DNA of 64,000 bases from Deinococcus frigens DSM 12807 (GTDB lineage: Bacteria; Deinococcota; Deinococci; Deinococcales; Deinococcaceae): NCBI RefSeq assembly GCF_000701425.1, contig NZ_JNIW01000005.1, forward strand, positions 1-64,000, given 5' to 3'. A program made the translations under genes and the position numbers. Shown in pieces: positions 52,204 to 64,000 of the stretch (position 1 is its first letter; each line of letters starts with the position of its first letter). Under the pieces are notes generated by a model. It was given only the letters and a program-made list of their open reading frames with translations, was not told the DNA's origin and did no database searches.

Positions 52204-52525
52204 GGGCTTCCACCCAAGGATACGCGCCGCCGGGCCGGTTGGATTCATGGGGACGCCGCGAGATCAGGGGAGCCGGTGACAGATCAAAGGCAACAGGCCC
52301 GCAAGGACGCACCTTGCAGGCCTGACCGATTCGGACTCCGACTGAGAGGTGTCGTGAACACCTGGACACCCGAGCGGGCGTCCAAACGTCCTCATGGGCG
52401 CTGCCCTGGACAAGACAGCACGCAGGAGAACAACGGGTTCCGGGCAGGGAGTGGACGGGGAATGCGCTGTCCCGGTTTGAGCGCGTTACAAACAAAGTCC
52501 GGATGGCCTGTTCAGCGGCCAGGTG
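52204..52525. other. Intergenic region (322 nt) upstream of the ECF sigma gene
   Basis: It contains repeat copy B (52327-52442) and, nearer the sigma gene, a short GC-rich palindromic stretch (GCAAGGACGCACCTTGC, 52303-52319). No clear promoter was identified. The rest shows nothing recognisable. Confidence 0.5.
52327..52442 (+). repeat. 116-bp dispersed repeat, copy B
   Basis: It aligns without gaps to the reverse complement of 11761-11876 with about 16 differences. The hairpin region is kept as AGGTGT-CGTGA-ACACCT although the loop bases differ, which suggests selection for the stem. Core sequence CGTCCTCATGGGCGCTG is identical in both copies. Confidence 0.75.
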
Positions 52526-53110
52526 TCAGCTCCCGCCTTCCACCGCGTTCGGGTCCACCGTGCCGTCACTGCCCTGTCCCTGGGGTCCATCCGGACGGTC
52601 CACACCTCCACGCGGTCCACCGTCGCGCCCGCCGGGGCCGCGCATGCCGCGCCCGCCGGGGCCGCCGTCTGGCCCTCCCATGCCCCGGCCACCCATCAAG
52701 GCGAAGGGGTTGTCCCTCAGGCGGGTTTTCATGTCGGCGGCGCGGTTGGCGGCAAGATCACCGCTCTTGACGCCCTGATCGATGGTGGCGTTCCCGGCAG
52801 CCAGCGCGGCGGCCTTGAGCTTGTCCAGGCTGATGCCCAGGCCAGCAGCCAGCTTCTGCAAGTAGATGTCTGCGTAATTGGTGCCGCTTTGAGCGCGGGG
52901 GGCGGTCTGCGTTCCCGTCCCACCCTGTTTCTGATTCCGCTGCCCCGGTGGCGTGGGCTGAACACGTTGAGCCTGGGTCTGCTGGGCTTGCGCGGTGGCG
53001 TCGACGGTGACCGAGCTGCTCTGCTGGGCCAGCACCGCGCCCACGCTCAGCGGCAGGGCGGCCAGGACGATTAAAGGCGTCTTACGGAAGATGGTCTTGA
53101 ATTGACTCAT
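52526..53110 (-). CDS. Secreted hypothetical protein with Gly-rich tail
   Basis: A 194-residue exported protein. The signal peptide is TPLIVLAALPLSVGAVLAQ, with ATG at 53110 after AAGGAGAA. A Gln/Thr/Pro-rich linker leads to a helical middle (YADIYLQKLAAGLGISLDKL, then KAAALAAGNATIDQGVKSGD). The C-terminal ~55 residues are Gly/Arg/Asp-rich (RGMGGPDGGPGGRGMRGPGG). The helical part resembles small domains in secreted actinobacterial and Deinococcus proteins of unknown role. Function not assigned. Confidence 0.75.
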   Translation of the reverse strand: MSQFKTIFRKTPLIVLAALPLSVGAVLAQQSSSVTVDATAQAQQTQAQRVQPTPPGQRNQKQGGTGTQTAPRAQSGTNYADIYLQKLAAGLGISLDKLKAAALAAGNATIDQGVKSGDLAANRAADMKTRLRDNPFALMGGRGMGGPDGGPGGRGMRGPGGRDGGPRGGVDRPDGPQGQGSDGTVDPNAVEGGS

Positions 53111-53245
53111 GCTGGGTTCTCCTTGAAGGTTGCGGGCCAGAAACGCTTTCTGACCCTGCGCGTAGCCTCTCAGCAGGCCATCAAGAAACCGCCCACAGCG
53201 CGTGAAGACATCGCGAAGACGGGCGGGACAGTATGGCTGGAAGGT

Positions 53246-53638
53246 GTGGGCCGTCATCCCCCCGTCAGTCCGGGCTTGGTATGCTGCGGCGCTTTGCGTC
53301 CCTCCCCCGCCCCCCTCCCCTCCTGGGTCTCCCGCCTGAGCGCGTGGCCCGGCGTGCTGACCCTGCTGTCGGTGCTGGCGGTGGTGCTGGGCGCACCGGT
53401 CCATCCGCCGGAGACAGGAACGCGCCTCAGCGCCAGCAACGTGGCCCCGCCGCTGCCCGAACTCCGGGCCATGCCGCAGCCGGGGCCGGGCGCGCCGGTG
53501 CTGACCCCGCCGCCCGCCGAACCGTTCCGGGTCTTGCGGGCAAGACAGGTAGGCCGGGATGCCCACTGGAGCTGGACGCAACCCGCGCCGCTGAGCGACC
53601 TGAATGTGCTGGGGCGGCGACAGACAGACGGCGGCTGA
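53246..53638 (+). CDS. Possible small membrane-anchored Pro-rich protein (uncertain start)
   Basis: A frame of about 130 codons from GTG 53246 encodes one membrane segment (WPGVLTLLSVLAVVLGAPV) and a Pro-rich outer part ending in HWSWTQPAPLSDLNVLGRRQ. No ribosome binding site marks a start; TTG at 53276 is another option. An ATG at 53280 in a different frame (MLRRFASLPRPPP) runs into a C-rich tract, where a frameshift would join it to this frame. Coding is plausible from the membrane segment and ending, but not secure. Confidence 0.38.
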   Translation: MGRHPPVSPGLVCCGALRPSPAPLPSWVSRLSAWPGVLTLLSVLAVVLGAPVHPPETGTRLSASNVAPPLPELRAMPQPGPGAPVLTPPPAEPFRVLRARQVGRDAHWSWTQPAPLSDLNVLGRRQTDGG

Positions 53639-53756
53639 GGCATAGCTGACAGAGAACCACTCGCCTCTGATTTTTCTCCCCCTCTCCCGCATGCGAGGGC
53701 CAGGGCAGTGGGGCGTCACCCGCGCCCCTCTCCCGCAATTCCACAGGAGTTCCACC

Positions 53757-56066
53757 GTGACCTACGGCAACAACCGAAACAAGAACCCGGGAGGCAATGA
53801 CCGCCGCCCACCGCCCCGGCGCAAGTCTGCGCCCAGTTCCAGCCGCTCCAGTCCCTGGATTCCGCTGCTGCTGCTCATCACCCTGCTGGGCAGTCTGGCC
53901 TACATCTGGCGGCCCTGGGAACACCCCAACAGCCTGGGCAGCATCTGGGACGATAAATTCCAGTTCGTTACGCTGGGGCTGGACCTCAAGGGCGGCCTGC
54001 GCATCGAGCTGGCCCCCGAATCCGGCACGGCCACCAAGGACGAGCTGGACCGCGTAAAAACCGTGATCGAGAACCGCGTCAATGCTCTGGGTGTGGCCGA
54101 ACCCACCGTGACGGTGGCCGGGGGCAAGCGCGTGGTGGTGGAAATTCCAGGTGCCACGCCCGCCGTCCAGCAGCGCGCCCGCGCCATCATCCAGCAGACC
54201 GCCAAGCTGGAATTCCGCGTGGTGAAGGACGGCGCACAGCCTGACCCGACAGTTCGCACCAGCAAACCCGGTTCGGGTGGTTACGCGCTAACGCAGCTCG
54301 GCCCGGTTCTCGCCACCGGGGAAACGGTGGAAAATGCCACCTCCGGCACCAATCCTCAGACCGGGCAGTGGGTGGTCAACTTCCAGACCACCGACAAGGG
54401 CGCACAGACCTTTGGCGACTTCACCGGCAAGAACGTGGGCAAGCTGATGGCCGTGGTGCTCGATGACCAGATTCAGAGCGTAGCGACCATCAACCAGCGC
54501 CTGTTCCGCGACATCCAGATCAGCGGCTCATTCACGCCGGAGGAAGCCAATCAGCTCGCGCTGGTCCTCAAGTCTGGCGCGCTGCCCATCAAGATCAAGA
54601 CCGAGGCCGAACGCGCCATCGGGCCAACCCTGGGAGCGGACGCCATCCGCAGCGGCGCGATTGCCGCGCTGGTGGGCATCGGACTGGTGTTCGTGATGCT
54701 GTTCCTGTACTACGGGCTGTGGTTCGGGCTGGTGGGCGCGCTGGGCCTGCTGTTCTCCAGCGTTCTGATTCTGGGGATGCTGGCGGGCTTCGGGGCCACG
54801 CTGACGCTGCCGGGGATCGCCGGTCTGGTGCTGACCATTGGAGCCGCCGTGGACGGCAACGTGATCTCGTTCGAGCGCATCAAGGAGGAGCTGTACCGGG
54901 GCAAGGGCATCAGGAATGCCATCGAGACCGGCTACAGGCACTCCACCGCCGCCATTCTGGACGTGAACGCCTCGCACCTGCTGGCCGCCATCGCGCTGTA
55001 CAACTACTCCACCGGGCCGGTCAAGGGCTTCGCGGTGACGCTGATGATCGGCGTGATTGCCGCGACCTTCTCCAACCTGGTCTTCGCCAGGTGGCTCATC
55101 AGTTGGCTGGGCCAGCGCCGCCCCAACCTGAGTGCGCCGCACTGGATCAAGAACACCCGCATCGACTTTATGAAAGCCGCGCCGTATATCACCAGCGCCA
55201 GCGTGCTGCTGGCCATCATCGGCGGCGGCGTGCTGGCCACCAAGGGCCTGAATTACGGCGTGGACTTCACCAGCGGCACCACGCTGACGCTGCGAACCGG
55301 CGCTGGCACCACCACCGAGCAGGTGCGGGCGGCGGCGGCGGCGGCGGGTGTGGCGAAGGTCAACGCCCAGAGCGCGGCCATCCAGCGCGACGTGAACCCC
55401 ACGCAGGCGGGCGCGCAGTACAACGTCAAGGTGCCGGAACTAACCTCTGCCGAGGCGCAAACCCTGGGCGCGGCCCTGACCAGACTGCCCGGCGGCGAGG
55501 TCCAGGCCACCGAGACCGTCGGCCCCACCGTGGGCCAGGAGCTGACCCAGAAGACCATCTACGCCGTGCTGCTGGGCCTGGGATTGATCTTGGTGTACGT
55601 GGGTTTCCGCTTCGACTTCATCATGGGCCTGGGCAGCATCATCGCCGTGCTGCACGACGTGGCGATTGTGATGGGCATCTACTCGCTGCTGGGGCTGGAA
55701 TTCGGCATCGCCAGCGTGGCGGCGCTGCTGACCTTGATCGGGTATTCGCTGAACGACTCGATCATCGTCTCGGACCGGATTCGCGAGAACATCCGCGAGA
55801 TGCGCGGCAAAAGCTTCCGCGAGATCGTCAACGTCAGCATCAACCAGACGCTGTCGCGCACCATCATGACCTCGGTGAGTACCATGCTGCCGCTGGCCAG
55901 CCTGCTGGTCTTTGGCGGCCCGGTGCTGCGCGACTTCAGCCTGGCGCTGCTGGTGGGCATCATCATCGGCACCTACAGCAGCGTCTACATCGTCGCCCCG
56001 CTGGTGGTGTACGTCGAGGAATGGAACAGGAAACGCCAGAGTGGAGCCAGACCCGTCAAGGCGTAA
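53757..56066 (+). CDS. secDF: Protein translocase subunit SecDF (fused SecD and SecF)
   Basis: A 769-residue fusion that uses the proton gradient to pull secreted proteins through SecYEG. The SecD half has the first membrane segment (IPLLLLITLLGSLAYIW), the P1 domain (GLDLKGGLRIELAPE) and a six-segment pore with GAAVDGNVISFERIKEEL. The SecF half begins near NTRIDFMKAAPYITSASVLL and contains GYSLNDSIIVSDRIRENIRE. The start is GTG at 53757 with CAGGAG upstream. The first ~35 residues are a basic Asn/Arg/Ser-rich tail. A 10-bp terminator follows. Confidence 0.96.
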   Translation: MTYGNNRNKNPGGNDRRPPPRRKSAPSSSRSSPWIPLLLLITLLGSLAYIWRPWEHPNSLGSIWDDKFQFVTLGLDLKGGLRIELAPESGTATKDELDRVKTVIENRVNALGVAEPTVTVAGGKRVVVEIPGATPAVQQRARAIIQQTAKLEFRVVKDGAQPDPTVRTSKPGSGGYALTQLGPVLATGETVENATSGTNPQTGQWVVNFQTTDKGAQTFGDFTGKNVGKLMAVVLDDQIQSVATINQRLFRDIQISGSFTPEEANQLALVLKSGALPIKIKTEAERAIGPTLGADAIRSGAIAALVGIGLVFVMLFLYYGLWFGLVGALGLLFSSVLILGMLAGFGATLTLPGIAGLVLTIGAAVDGNVISFERIKEELYRGKGIRNAIETGYRHSTAAILDVNASHLLAAIALYNYSTGPVKGFAVTLMIGVIAATFSNLVFARWLISWLGQRRPNLSAPHWIKNTRIDFMKAAPYITSASVLLAIIGGGVLATKGLNYGVDFTSGTTLTLRTGAGTTTEQVRAAAAAAGVAKVNAQSAAIQRDVNPTQAGAQYNVKVPELTSAEAQTLGAALTRLPGGEVQATETVGPTVGQELTQKTIYAVLLGLGLILVYVGFRFDFIMGLGSIIAVLHDVAIVMGIYSLLGLEFGIASVAALLTLIGYSLNDSIIVSDRIRENIREMRGKSFREIVNVSINQTLSRTIMTSVSTMLPLASLLVFGGPVLRDFSLALLVGIIIGTYSSVYIVAPLVVYVEEWNRKRQSGARPVKA

Positions 56067-56081
56067 GCCTCACTGCTGCCT

Positions 56082-56122
56082 GCCCCGCCTCCTCCATACC
56101 GGACGAGGCGGGGCTTCTCCAG
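56082..56122 (+). terminator. Terminator after secDF
   Basis: GCCCCGCCTC (56082-56091) and GAGGCGGGGC (56105-56114) form a perfect 10-bp stem with a 13-nt loop, followed by TTCTCC. Confidence 0.75.
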
Positions 56123-56213
56123 CAAAGATCATGGGATCGCAGTCAACTTCTTTTGCCCAGAGGATCAGCGTGATCCGGCACGTTAGGGTCCGGTCCAGTG
56201 TCACACTCGGCCC

Positions 56214-56642
56214 ATGCTCCTTGTCATTCACGCCGCACTGACCTGGGTTCTGGGTGGTCTGATCCTCACCATCCAGTTCGTCCACTATCCCCTGTTCTCC
56301 CGCGTGGGTGCGGGTGGGTACGCGGCGTACCAGCGAGAACACATCACACGTATCACCTGGCTCGTCGCGCCCCTGATGCTGGCCGAGCTGGCCACGGGAG
56401 CCGCCCTGGTCCTGCGCCCCCCAATCTCTGTGTCGGCGGCCTCCGCCGGACTGGGGCTGGGGCTGATCGCCCTGATCTGGGTCTCGACTGCCGTAGTCCA
56501 ATCGCCCATGCATGGCCGCCTGACCGCAGGCTTCGATGCAGTGTGGCACGCGCGTCTGGTCGCGACGAACTGGGTGAGAACCGTGGTCTGGCTGCTGCGC
56601 GGCGTCCTGGTGTGCGGGTGGCTGCTGCTGGCACTGGCGTGA
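56214..56642 (+). CDS. Conserved membrane protein, four predicted segments
   Basis: A 142-residue integral membrane protein of unknown function. Segments: residues 1-22, 52-70, 77-95 and 121-141. The pattern FVHYPLFSRVGAGGYAAYQR followed by HITRITWLVAPLMLAELATG recurs in small bacterial membrane proteins without an assigned role. The start is ATG at 56214. A CACACT box 6 nt upstream may be a weak leaderless -10. Confidence 0.75.
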   Translation: MLLVIHAALTWVLGGLILTIQFVHYPLFSRVGAGGYAAYQREHITRITWLVAPLMLAELATGAALVLRPPISVSAASAGLGLGLIALIWVSTAVVQSPMHGRLTAGFDAVWHARLVATNWVRTVVWLLRGVLVCGWLLLALA

Positions 56643-56653
56643 GCGCTGGATAG

Positions 56654-59332
<2,679 letters not shown>

Positions 59333-59351
59333 GCAGCGGCAGAATGAGGCA

Positions 59352-60137
59352 ATGACCGTTTCTATCTACCGCGTCCTCTCCGATAAAGGCGAGGGTGGCA
59401 AGCTCGTCACCGTCTTTCCCGATGTGGAGGGCAATTTGCAGGCCAGGGCAGCCGGAGCAGGCGCACCTCTGAGCGTATTCGTGGAGTTCTCCAGCCTGTC
59501 CGAAGTGGCTTTACGGGTCTTCACGCCGGTCAAGGAGAAGGGCAGTTCGGACAGCGCGGCGCTGGCGGCCCTCACACACCTGCGCCCCAACTTGCTGGAC
59601 GTGGCCGAGGTCCAGATGGGCGATGAAACCCTGCCCGCCCAACTGTGCGGCGGCGAGTGGCTGCTGCGTCAGGGCGTGCCGGAGGTGAAGGAGATTGCGG
59701 CCAACCTCTCCTCCATCGGTCTGGGCGCTGAGCCGTGCTGGAGTTCCAGTCTGGGACGGCCCAATCTGGTGGTAGAGGTTTCTGATCTGAACACGTTGGA
59801 CGCCTTTACACCCCACGCAGAGGCGATTTCAGCCGTCAACCGGGCGACGGGAACCACGGGGCTGATTCTCCTGACGGCGGGGGGGCCGGGCCGGGCCGAT
59901 CTGAGTTTCCGGGCGTTCGGGCCTCTCAAGGGCTTTCTGGAAGACGCCGCCAGCAGCAACATGCTGGCCTGCGCGGTGGGTGTACTGGGCGCTTGGGGCC
60001 GCCTGCCCGCCGACACCAACCTGCTGCGCGCCTCCCAACGCATGCCGGGGCAACCCGCGCGGCTGAGCGTGCAGTTTGGGCAAGTGGAGGGCGGCGAAGA
60101 GGTCTGGGTGGGCGGGGCCGCCGTACCTCTGGCCTGA
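59352..60137 (+). CDS. PhzF-like fold protein (divergent)
   Basis: A 261-residue protein with the double hot-dog-like layout of the phenazine biosynthesis PhzF family: IYRVLSDKGEGGKLVTVFPD at the N-terminus and ALRVFTPVKEKGSSDSAALA where PhzF has its FTP-x-x-E-x-x-x-x-GH segment. The catalytic Glu and GH residues of active isomerases are not evident, so it may be inactive or have another function. The start is ATG at 59352, 19 nt after the homocitrate synthase stop, suggesting co-transcription. Confidence 0.65.
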   Translation: MTVSIYRVLSDKGEGGKLVTVFPDVEGNLQARAAGAGAPLSVFVEFSSLSEVALRVFTPVKEKGSSDSAALAALTHLRPNLLDVAEVQMGDETLPAQLCGGEWLLRQGVPEVKEIAANLSSIGLGAEPCWSSSLGRPNLVVEVSDLNTLDAFTPHAEAISAVNRATGTTGLILLTAGGPGRADLSFRAFGPLKGFLEDAASSNMLACAVGVLGAWGRLPADTNLLRASQRMPGQPARLSVQFGQVEGGEEVWVGGAAVPLA

Positions 60138-60186
60138 ACAGCCCAGCGTCACGTTGCCCCGCGCATCAACCCTCTAGACTGCGGGG

Positions 60187-61242
60187 ATGCAGCTCCTTCT
60201 CGACCTTCACCCCGACGCCTACCCCCTGGACAACTGGCGGCGCACCCAACTGCTGGAGTGGGTTTACGTGCAGGGAGTGGGAACCTTTGACGGCATGAGC
60301 AACCTGCCGTCCGAGGTGCGGGCGGAACTGGCCGGGAAGTACCACCTCAACCCCTTCCGCGAGATCGAGACGGTTCGCAGCAATGATGGCAGCGTCAAAT
60401 ACCTATTCACCCTGCAAGACGGGCGGCAGATGGAGGCGGTGTACATGCCGTATCTGGACCGCAAGACGGTCTGCGTCTCCACGATGGTGGGCTGCCCGGC
60501 CCGGTGTTCGTTTTGCGCGACGGGGGCGATGGGCTTCGGGCGCAACCTGACCCCCGGCGAGATCGTGGGGCAGGTGCTGGCGGTGGCCGGGGGCGAGGGC
60601 CTGGCCCCCCGCGAGCTGCGAAATCTGGTGTTCATGGGCATGGGCGAGGCGATGCTCAATTACGGCCACACCATGGCGGCGGCGCGCATCCTGCTGCACC
60701 CGCAGGCGCTGGGCATGAGCAAGCGCCGCATCACGCTGTCCACCGTGGGCATCGCCAAAGGGATTACGCGGCTGGCCGCCGAGGACGATCTGGGCCTCAA
60801 GCTGGCGATCAGCCTGCACGCGCCCGATGAGGAAACCCGCCAGCGCATCATTCCCACCGGGGCGGCTAACTCGATCAGCGAGATCATCGCGGCGGCGCGC
60901 GAATATCAGGGCGTGACCGGGCGGCGCATCACGTTTGAATACACCATGCTGCGCGGCGTCAACGACGCGGTGTGGCAGGCCGAGTTACTGGCCGAGCTGC
61001 TGCGCGGGCTGGTCAGCCATGTGAATCTGATTCCCATGAACCCCTGGGACGGCAGCAGCTTTCAGAGCACCTCTGAGGCGGGTATCCAGGCGTTTTACGA
61101 CACGCTGGAGGCGCGCGGGATGGATGTCAGCGTGCGCCGTTCGCGTGGCAAGGATGCAGGGGCGGCCTGCGGGCAACTGGCCCTCAAGCGGCCCGGCGCA
61201 GTCAGTGGCCATGCGCTGGGAAGCGCGGGCGCGGCGCTGTAG
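60187..61242 (+). CDS. rlmN: 23S rRNA (adenine-2503-C2)-methyltransferase RlmN
   Basis: A radical-SAM enzyme methylating C2 of A2503 in 23S rRNA (and A37 of some tRNAs). 351 residues. The iron-sulphur cluster ligands are Cys103, Cys107 and Cys110 ([12 protein letters not shown]). The second catalytic cysteine is in [27 protein letters not shown] and [16 protein letters not shown] are family blocks. TAGACT (60175-60180) lies 6 nt before the ATG, a leaderless layout. Confidence 0.96.
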   Translation: MQLLLDLHPDAYPLDNWRRTQLLEWVYVQGVGTFDGMSNLPSEVRAELAGKYHLNPFREIETVRSNDGSVKYLFTLQDGRQMEAVYMPYLDRKTVCVSTMVGCPARCSFCATGAMGFGRNLTPGEIVGQVLAVAGGEGLAPRELRNLVFMGMGEAMLNYGHTMAAARILLHPQALGMSKRRITLSTVGIAKGITRLAAEDDLGLKLAISLHAPDEETRQRIIPTGAANSISEIIAAAREYQGVTGRRITFEYTMLRGVNDAVWQAELLAELLRGLVSHVNLIPMNPWDGSSFQSTSEAGIQAFYDTLEARGMDVSVRRSRGKDAGAACGQLALKRPGAVSGHALGSAGAAL

Positions 61243-61350
61243 CACGCTGCGGGGACCAGGGCATCCGACGGCCCCCGGCCAGCTCCACTCCAGTAAGGGT
61301 TCTGAAAATATGTGAATGCTACGCTCAAACCGATTTATAGGTTCTCATAC

Positions 61351-61480
61351 CGATTCCGGTTGAACAGTTATGAAATAACTGCGAAACCCGACCAACGGGA
61401 GAAGGAAAAGTACGGATTCCAGAATGGTGTTGGCTTTTGGTGCTGTCCCAAAAGAGAACTGAATGACCGGAATCCGTATC
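61351..61480. repeat. Cluster of CGATTCCGG/GGATTCC motifs with a 10-bp inverted repeat
   Basis: TACGGATTCC (61411-61420) is the exact reverse complement of 61469-61478 (GGAATCCGTA). A third related motif, CCGATTCCGG, lies at 61350-61359. The stretch ACGGATTCC..GGTGTTGG (61412-61433) resembles the start of the 116-bp repeat family (ACGGACTCC..GGTGTTGG). The region is A+T-richer than its surroundings and lies before the TPR gene. It may be a degenerate repeat copy. Confidence 0.5.
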
Positions 61481-61493
61481 AGGAGGCTTTCAG

Positions 61494-63146
61494 GTGAAGC
61501 AATACACACGCGCCGTGCTGATCGGTTTGCTGCTAGGACTCGCTGGCGGCAGTTCGGCCCAGACCATGGTGGAGACCGTCACATCCGTCGGCATTCAGAA
61601 CACCCTGAACTCGGCAACGACCATTCCAAAACTTCCGACGCTGCCCACGGCGGCTCAGAACAACCCGCAGACCAATCTCGCCCAGAGCGCTCCGGCTCCG
61701 GCACCCACAGCGCCCGCTCCAGCCACACCTGCCGCACCCGTCACGCCCCTGACCCCGGCGCAACAGGCGGGTCTGGAGAAAGCCCAGGCCGCCTACGATG
61801 CCAGGAGCTATTCCCAGGCGCGCAAAAGCTTCGAGGCGCTGGTGGCGCAGAATTACGGCAGTCCCGAACCCCATTTCGGGCTGGCGCTGGCGCTGCTGGC
61901 GCTGGGCGACGACAAGGGCGCTGCTTTTGAACTCAGGCAGTTCGTGGCGCTGGCCCCGGACCGCTACGAGGGTCCGTACAACCTGGGCGTGATCGCGGGC
62001 CGGGGCGGCAATCACGCGGGGGCGCTGCAACTATACGGACAGGCCGCCACGCTGATGACGGGCAGGGCCACCGCCACCGCCCAGCGGCAGGTGCTCGAAG
62101 CGCTGGCCGCCGAGCAGACCCGCATGGCCGACTTCATGGCCCTGAGCGCCACCCTGACCCGGATTACGGCGCTGGTCCCCACGGATCTGGACGCCGCCTA
62201 CCGATTGGCCCAGGCCCGCACGCTGTCCGGTCAGGGGGCCGAGGCACTGCCCGGCCTGTACGCCCTGCTCCAGGCCGACGGCACCCGCATGGACGCCGCG
62301 CTGCTGCTCTCGGACATCTATATGGGCCAGAGGATGCCTGACCGGGCGGTGCGGGAACTGGACGCCGCCGTGGGGCGCGTCAAAAAGGCCAGCGAACGCT
62401 CGGCGCTGCTGCTCCGCAAGGCCGATATCCTGGCGGCGGGGGGCGACACCCGCGCGGCGGTGCTGGCGGCCAGCGCAGCCGTAAAGGCCGATAAGTACAA
62501 CGCCACGGCCCTTGCACGCGAGGGCGAGTTGCGGGCACTGCGCAGTGACCGGTCCGGCGCGCTGACCGCGTACCTGAGCGCCGTGCGGCTGGCTCCCGAC
62601 AATGCGGTGTACCGCACCGCCCTGGCCGGGGTACGCCTGACCCTGGGCCGCTTCGACGAGGCCGCCGCAGACACCGCGCTGGCGCTGAAGCTCAAACCCG
62701 ATACAGCCACCTCGGCGCGTGCGCTGTACGTGCGGGGCGTCGCCGCCTACCGTCAGAATCGCCTGCTGGACGCGGTCATCGCCCTCAAGGCAAGCCACAA
62801 GCGCCGCCCCGACGCCGATACCGCGCTGTGGCTGGGCCTGAGCTACTATGCCCAGCAGAATTACCCGGCAGCGGTCAACGCCCTGGCCGACAGCATGCGT
62901 CTGAATCCCACCCCCACCGCGCGGCTGAATCTGGCCTCGGCCCTGCTGGCGAGTGCCCGCTACCCCGAGGCCGAGGCCGTGCTGCGCAGCCTGGTCACCG
63001 AGGACCCCAAGGCCGCCGACGCGTGGTACATGCTGGGGCTGGCGCAGAAATCCCAGCGGCAGGACGATCAGGCCCGGATTTCCCTGAAAACCGCCGCCAA
63101 TCTGGGCAGCAGCAAGGCGAAGGACGCGTTAAAGTCAAAGAACTGA
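61494..63146 (+). CDS. Secreted TPR-repeat protein
   Basis: A 550-residue exported protein. The signal peptide is AVLIGLLLGLAGGSSA; a Pro/Ala/Thr-rich linker (60-90) precedes about a dozen TPR-like helical pairs (e.g. AYDARSYSQARKSFEALVAQ, then SPEPHFGLALALLALGDDKG, and LWLGLSYYAQQNYPAAVNAL). TPR arrays are protein-interaction scaffolds; an envelope assembly role is likely but unspecific. The start is GTG at 61494 with CAGGAGG upstream. It ends in a Lys/Ser-rich tail. Confidence 0.85.
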   Translation: MKQYTRAVLIGLLLGLAGGSSAQTMVETVTSVGIQNTLNSATTIPKLPTLPTAAQNNPQTNLAQSAPAPAPTAPAPATPAAPVTPLTPAQQAGLEKAQAAYDARSYSQARKSFEALVAQNYGSPEPHFGLALALLALGDDKGAAFELRQFVALAPDRYEGPYNLGVIAGRGGNHAGALQLYGQAATLMTGRATATAQRQVLEALAAEQTRMADFMALSATLTRITALVPTDLDAAYRLAQARTLSGQGAEALPGLYALLQADGTRMDAALLLSDIYMGQRMPDRAVRELDAAVGRVKKASERSALLLRKADILAAGGDTRAAVLAASAAVKADKYNATALAREGELRALRSDRSGALTAYLSAVRLAPDNAVYRTALAGVRLTLGRFDEAAADTALALKLKPDTATSARALYVRGVAAYRQNRLLDAVIALKASHKRRPDADTALWLGLSYYAQQNYPAAVNALADSMRLNPTPTARLNLASALLASARYPEAEAVLRSLVTEDPKAADAWYMLGLAQKSQRQDDQARISLKTAANLGSSKAKDALKSKN

Positions 63147-63493
63147 AGTTAAAGACCAGCGGCGGCGGGCGGGATCAGGGCAACCCCTCCCACCGCTGTC
63201 TGCTGTTCTGCACCCCATCCTCTGCACACGGCCTAGATTAAAGTGCGGTCCATGGGTCCCTCGGGCCTTACCCACACGCTTTTTTTGTAAGCTGAGGCAC
63301 GGCATTCGGAATTGGGCCGCCGCACTTCGGGGCAGACCGTCACGGTGACCGGGTCGCTGCTGCATTTATTGAGAGGGGTTCAAGGGGGTTGTATGCGGGC
63401 AAACACGACAGAACAAGGTCTCCCACGGGAGAATGAAGACATCACACCGCCGCGTCCTGGGCGCCGGGCGAGGCTGACGGCTGGGAGGACGCC
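63147..63493. other. Intergenic region (347 nt) before the last gene
   Basis: A T-run at 63280-63287 follows an imperfect hairpin (GGTCC/GGGCC type) and may terminate the TPR gene. From ATG 63393 a 34-codon frame (MRANTTEQGLPRENEDITPP and on) runs to a TGA at 63495-63497 overlapping the next start (GTGA). It has AAGGGGG upstream and could be a small translated leader gene, but it has no other support and is not called separately. Confidence 0.35.
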
Positions 63494-64000
63494 GTGAGTA
63501 AGCCCGCCGCCACCCGCCGCTGGCCCGATATTCTGATCGGGGTGCTGGTGCTGCTGCTGCTGGGCGGGTTCGCCGCGCTGCTGCTGGGCCAGCGCAAGAC
63601 CGCCACCACCACGACCACTACCACGGCACCGGCCAATTCCGGCATTCCCACCGCGCCGGGCACGGCGCAGGACACCACCGCTACGACCACGGAAACCACC
63701 ACCATCACGCCTCCGGCAGCGGATACCACCCCACCCTCCGACACCGACACGGGCAGCGTGAATACGGATACCACCATGCCAGCGGACACGGACACGCCGT
63801 CCGCCGACGCCGGTACAGAGGCCCCGATCATTCCCGCCGCGCCCACCAATGCTGCGGCCACCGCGCCGGACACGGCAAACGGGACGGACACCCAGACCGG
63901 CCAGACCCCAACGGCTGAAACCCCGACTTCCGAGACCCAGACCTCCGAAGCACAGACTTCCGAAACCCTGAACCCTGAAACACAGAACTCTGAAACACAG
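63494..64000 (+). CDS. Membrane-anchored Thr/Pro-rich protein, 3' end outside window
   Basis: The GTG at 63494 follows GGGAGG. After a short basic N-terminus (KPAATRRW) comes one membrane segment (ILIGVLVLLLLGGFAALLLG, about 13-32), then more than 130 residues of low-complexity Thr/Pro/Ala/Asp sequence that near the window edge becomes a repeat of the type TSETQTSEAQ. The frame is still open at the edge. The layout suits a cell-envelope protein with a disordered linker before a C-terminal domain (for instance a peptidoglycan-binding domain), which cannot be seen here. Confidence 0.75.
   Translation, partial: MSKPAATRRWPDILIGVLVLLLLGGFAALLLGQRKTATTTTTTTAPANSGIPTAPGTAQDTTATTTETTTITPPAADTTPPSDTDTGSVNTDTTMPADTDTPSADAGTEAPIIPAAPTNAAATAPDTANGTDTQTGQTPTAETPTSETQTSEAQTSETLNPETQNSETQ

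Overview
The window reads as a chromosome segment of a Deinococcus species. The base composition is strongly G+C-rich. Translation and secretion genes have Deinococcus-Thermus features: a fused SecD-SecF, a short NusA, and a homocitrate synthase of the alpha-aminoadipate lysine route. The lon promoter carries an HspR-type HAIR operator. Many genes have a TANNNT -10 box only 5-7 nt before the start codon, the leaderless layout known from Deinococcus. No tRNA, rRNA or CRISPR array was seen.

Layout. 0-1.6 kb is an A+T-rich accessory patch: the 3' end of an IS200/IS605 transposase whose terminal hairpins now form the 3' end of a RelA/SpoT-domain gene. 1.6-4.7 kb (minus) holds a hypothetical protein, a DinB-like protein and a trypsin-like protease fused to an endonuclease I domain. 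4.8-7.7 kb has a methionine-rich secreted protein, then gatC-serS-NAD(P)-binding protein (minus). 8.3-11.6 kb is a sugar ABC importer (binding protein and two permeases). 11.9-18.7 kb has an LpxB-related protein, a DUF4129/MoxR/DUF58 operon, a secreted protein and a frameshifted small secreted protein. 18.8-23.2 kb holds the primary sigma factor with a long Lys/Ala/Thr-rich extension, an RsmC-like methyltransferase, a candidate structured RNA and a PaaK-like ligase.

23.3-32.6 kb is a Liv-type ABC importer (LivF, K, M, H, G) interleaved with acyl/aryl-CoA ligases and faced by a divergent third ligase. This suggests uptake coupled to CoA activation of an organic acid. 32.6-35.1 kb has PlsC-like, NAD(P)-binding and esterase genes. 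35.4-42.1 kb carries lon, a YqgE-like gene, murA, a small ribbon-helix-helix-like protein, a methyltransferase with a likely CTG start, and truA. 42.1-46 kb has a LysM/M23 peptidase, then padR with a membrane partner whose tandem copy is decaying, then transposase remnants.

46.1-50.1 kb is rimP-nusA-ylxR-infB, with an intrinsic terminator in the leader that suggests attenuation. 50.2-52.2 kb is an ECF sigma/anti-sigma pair with a secreted two-repeat protein. 52.5-64 kb contains secDF, argC, homocitrate synthase, a PhzF-like protein, rlmN, a secreted TPR protein and a truncated membrane-anchored protein at the edge.

Two dispersed repeat families were found by eye: a 116-bp family (11761-11876 and 52327-52442) and a 164-bp element with 17-bp perfect terminal inverted repeats (27819-27982) plus a 53-bp half copy (45943-45995). 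All similarities and spacings come from reading the sequence. No database search or folding program was run.
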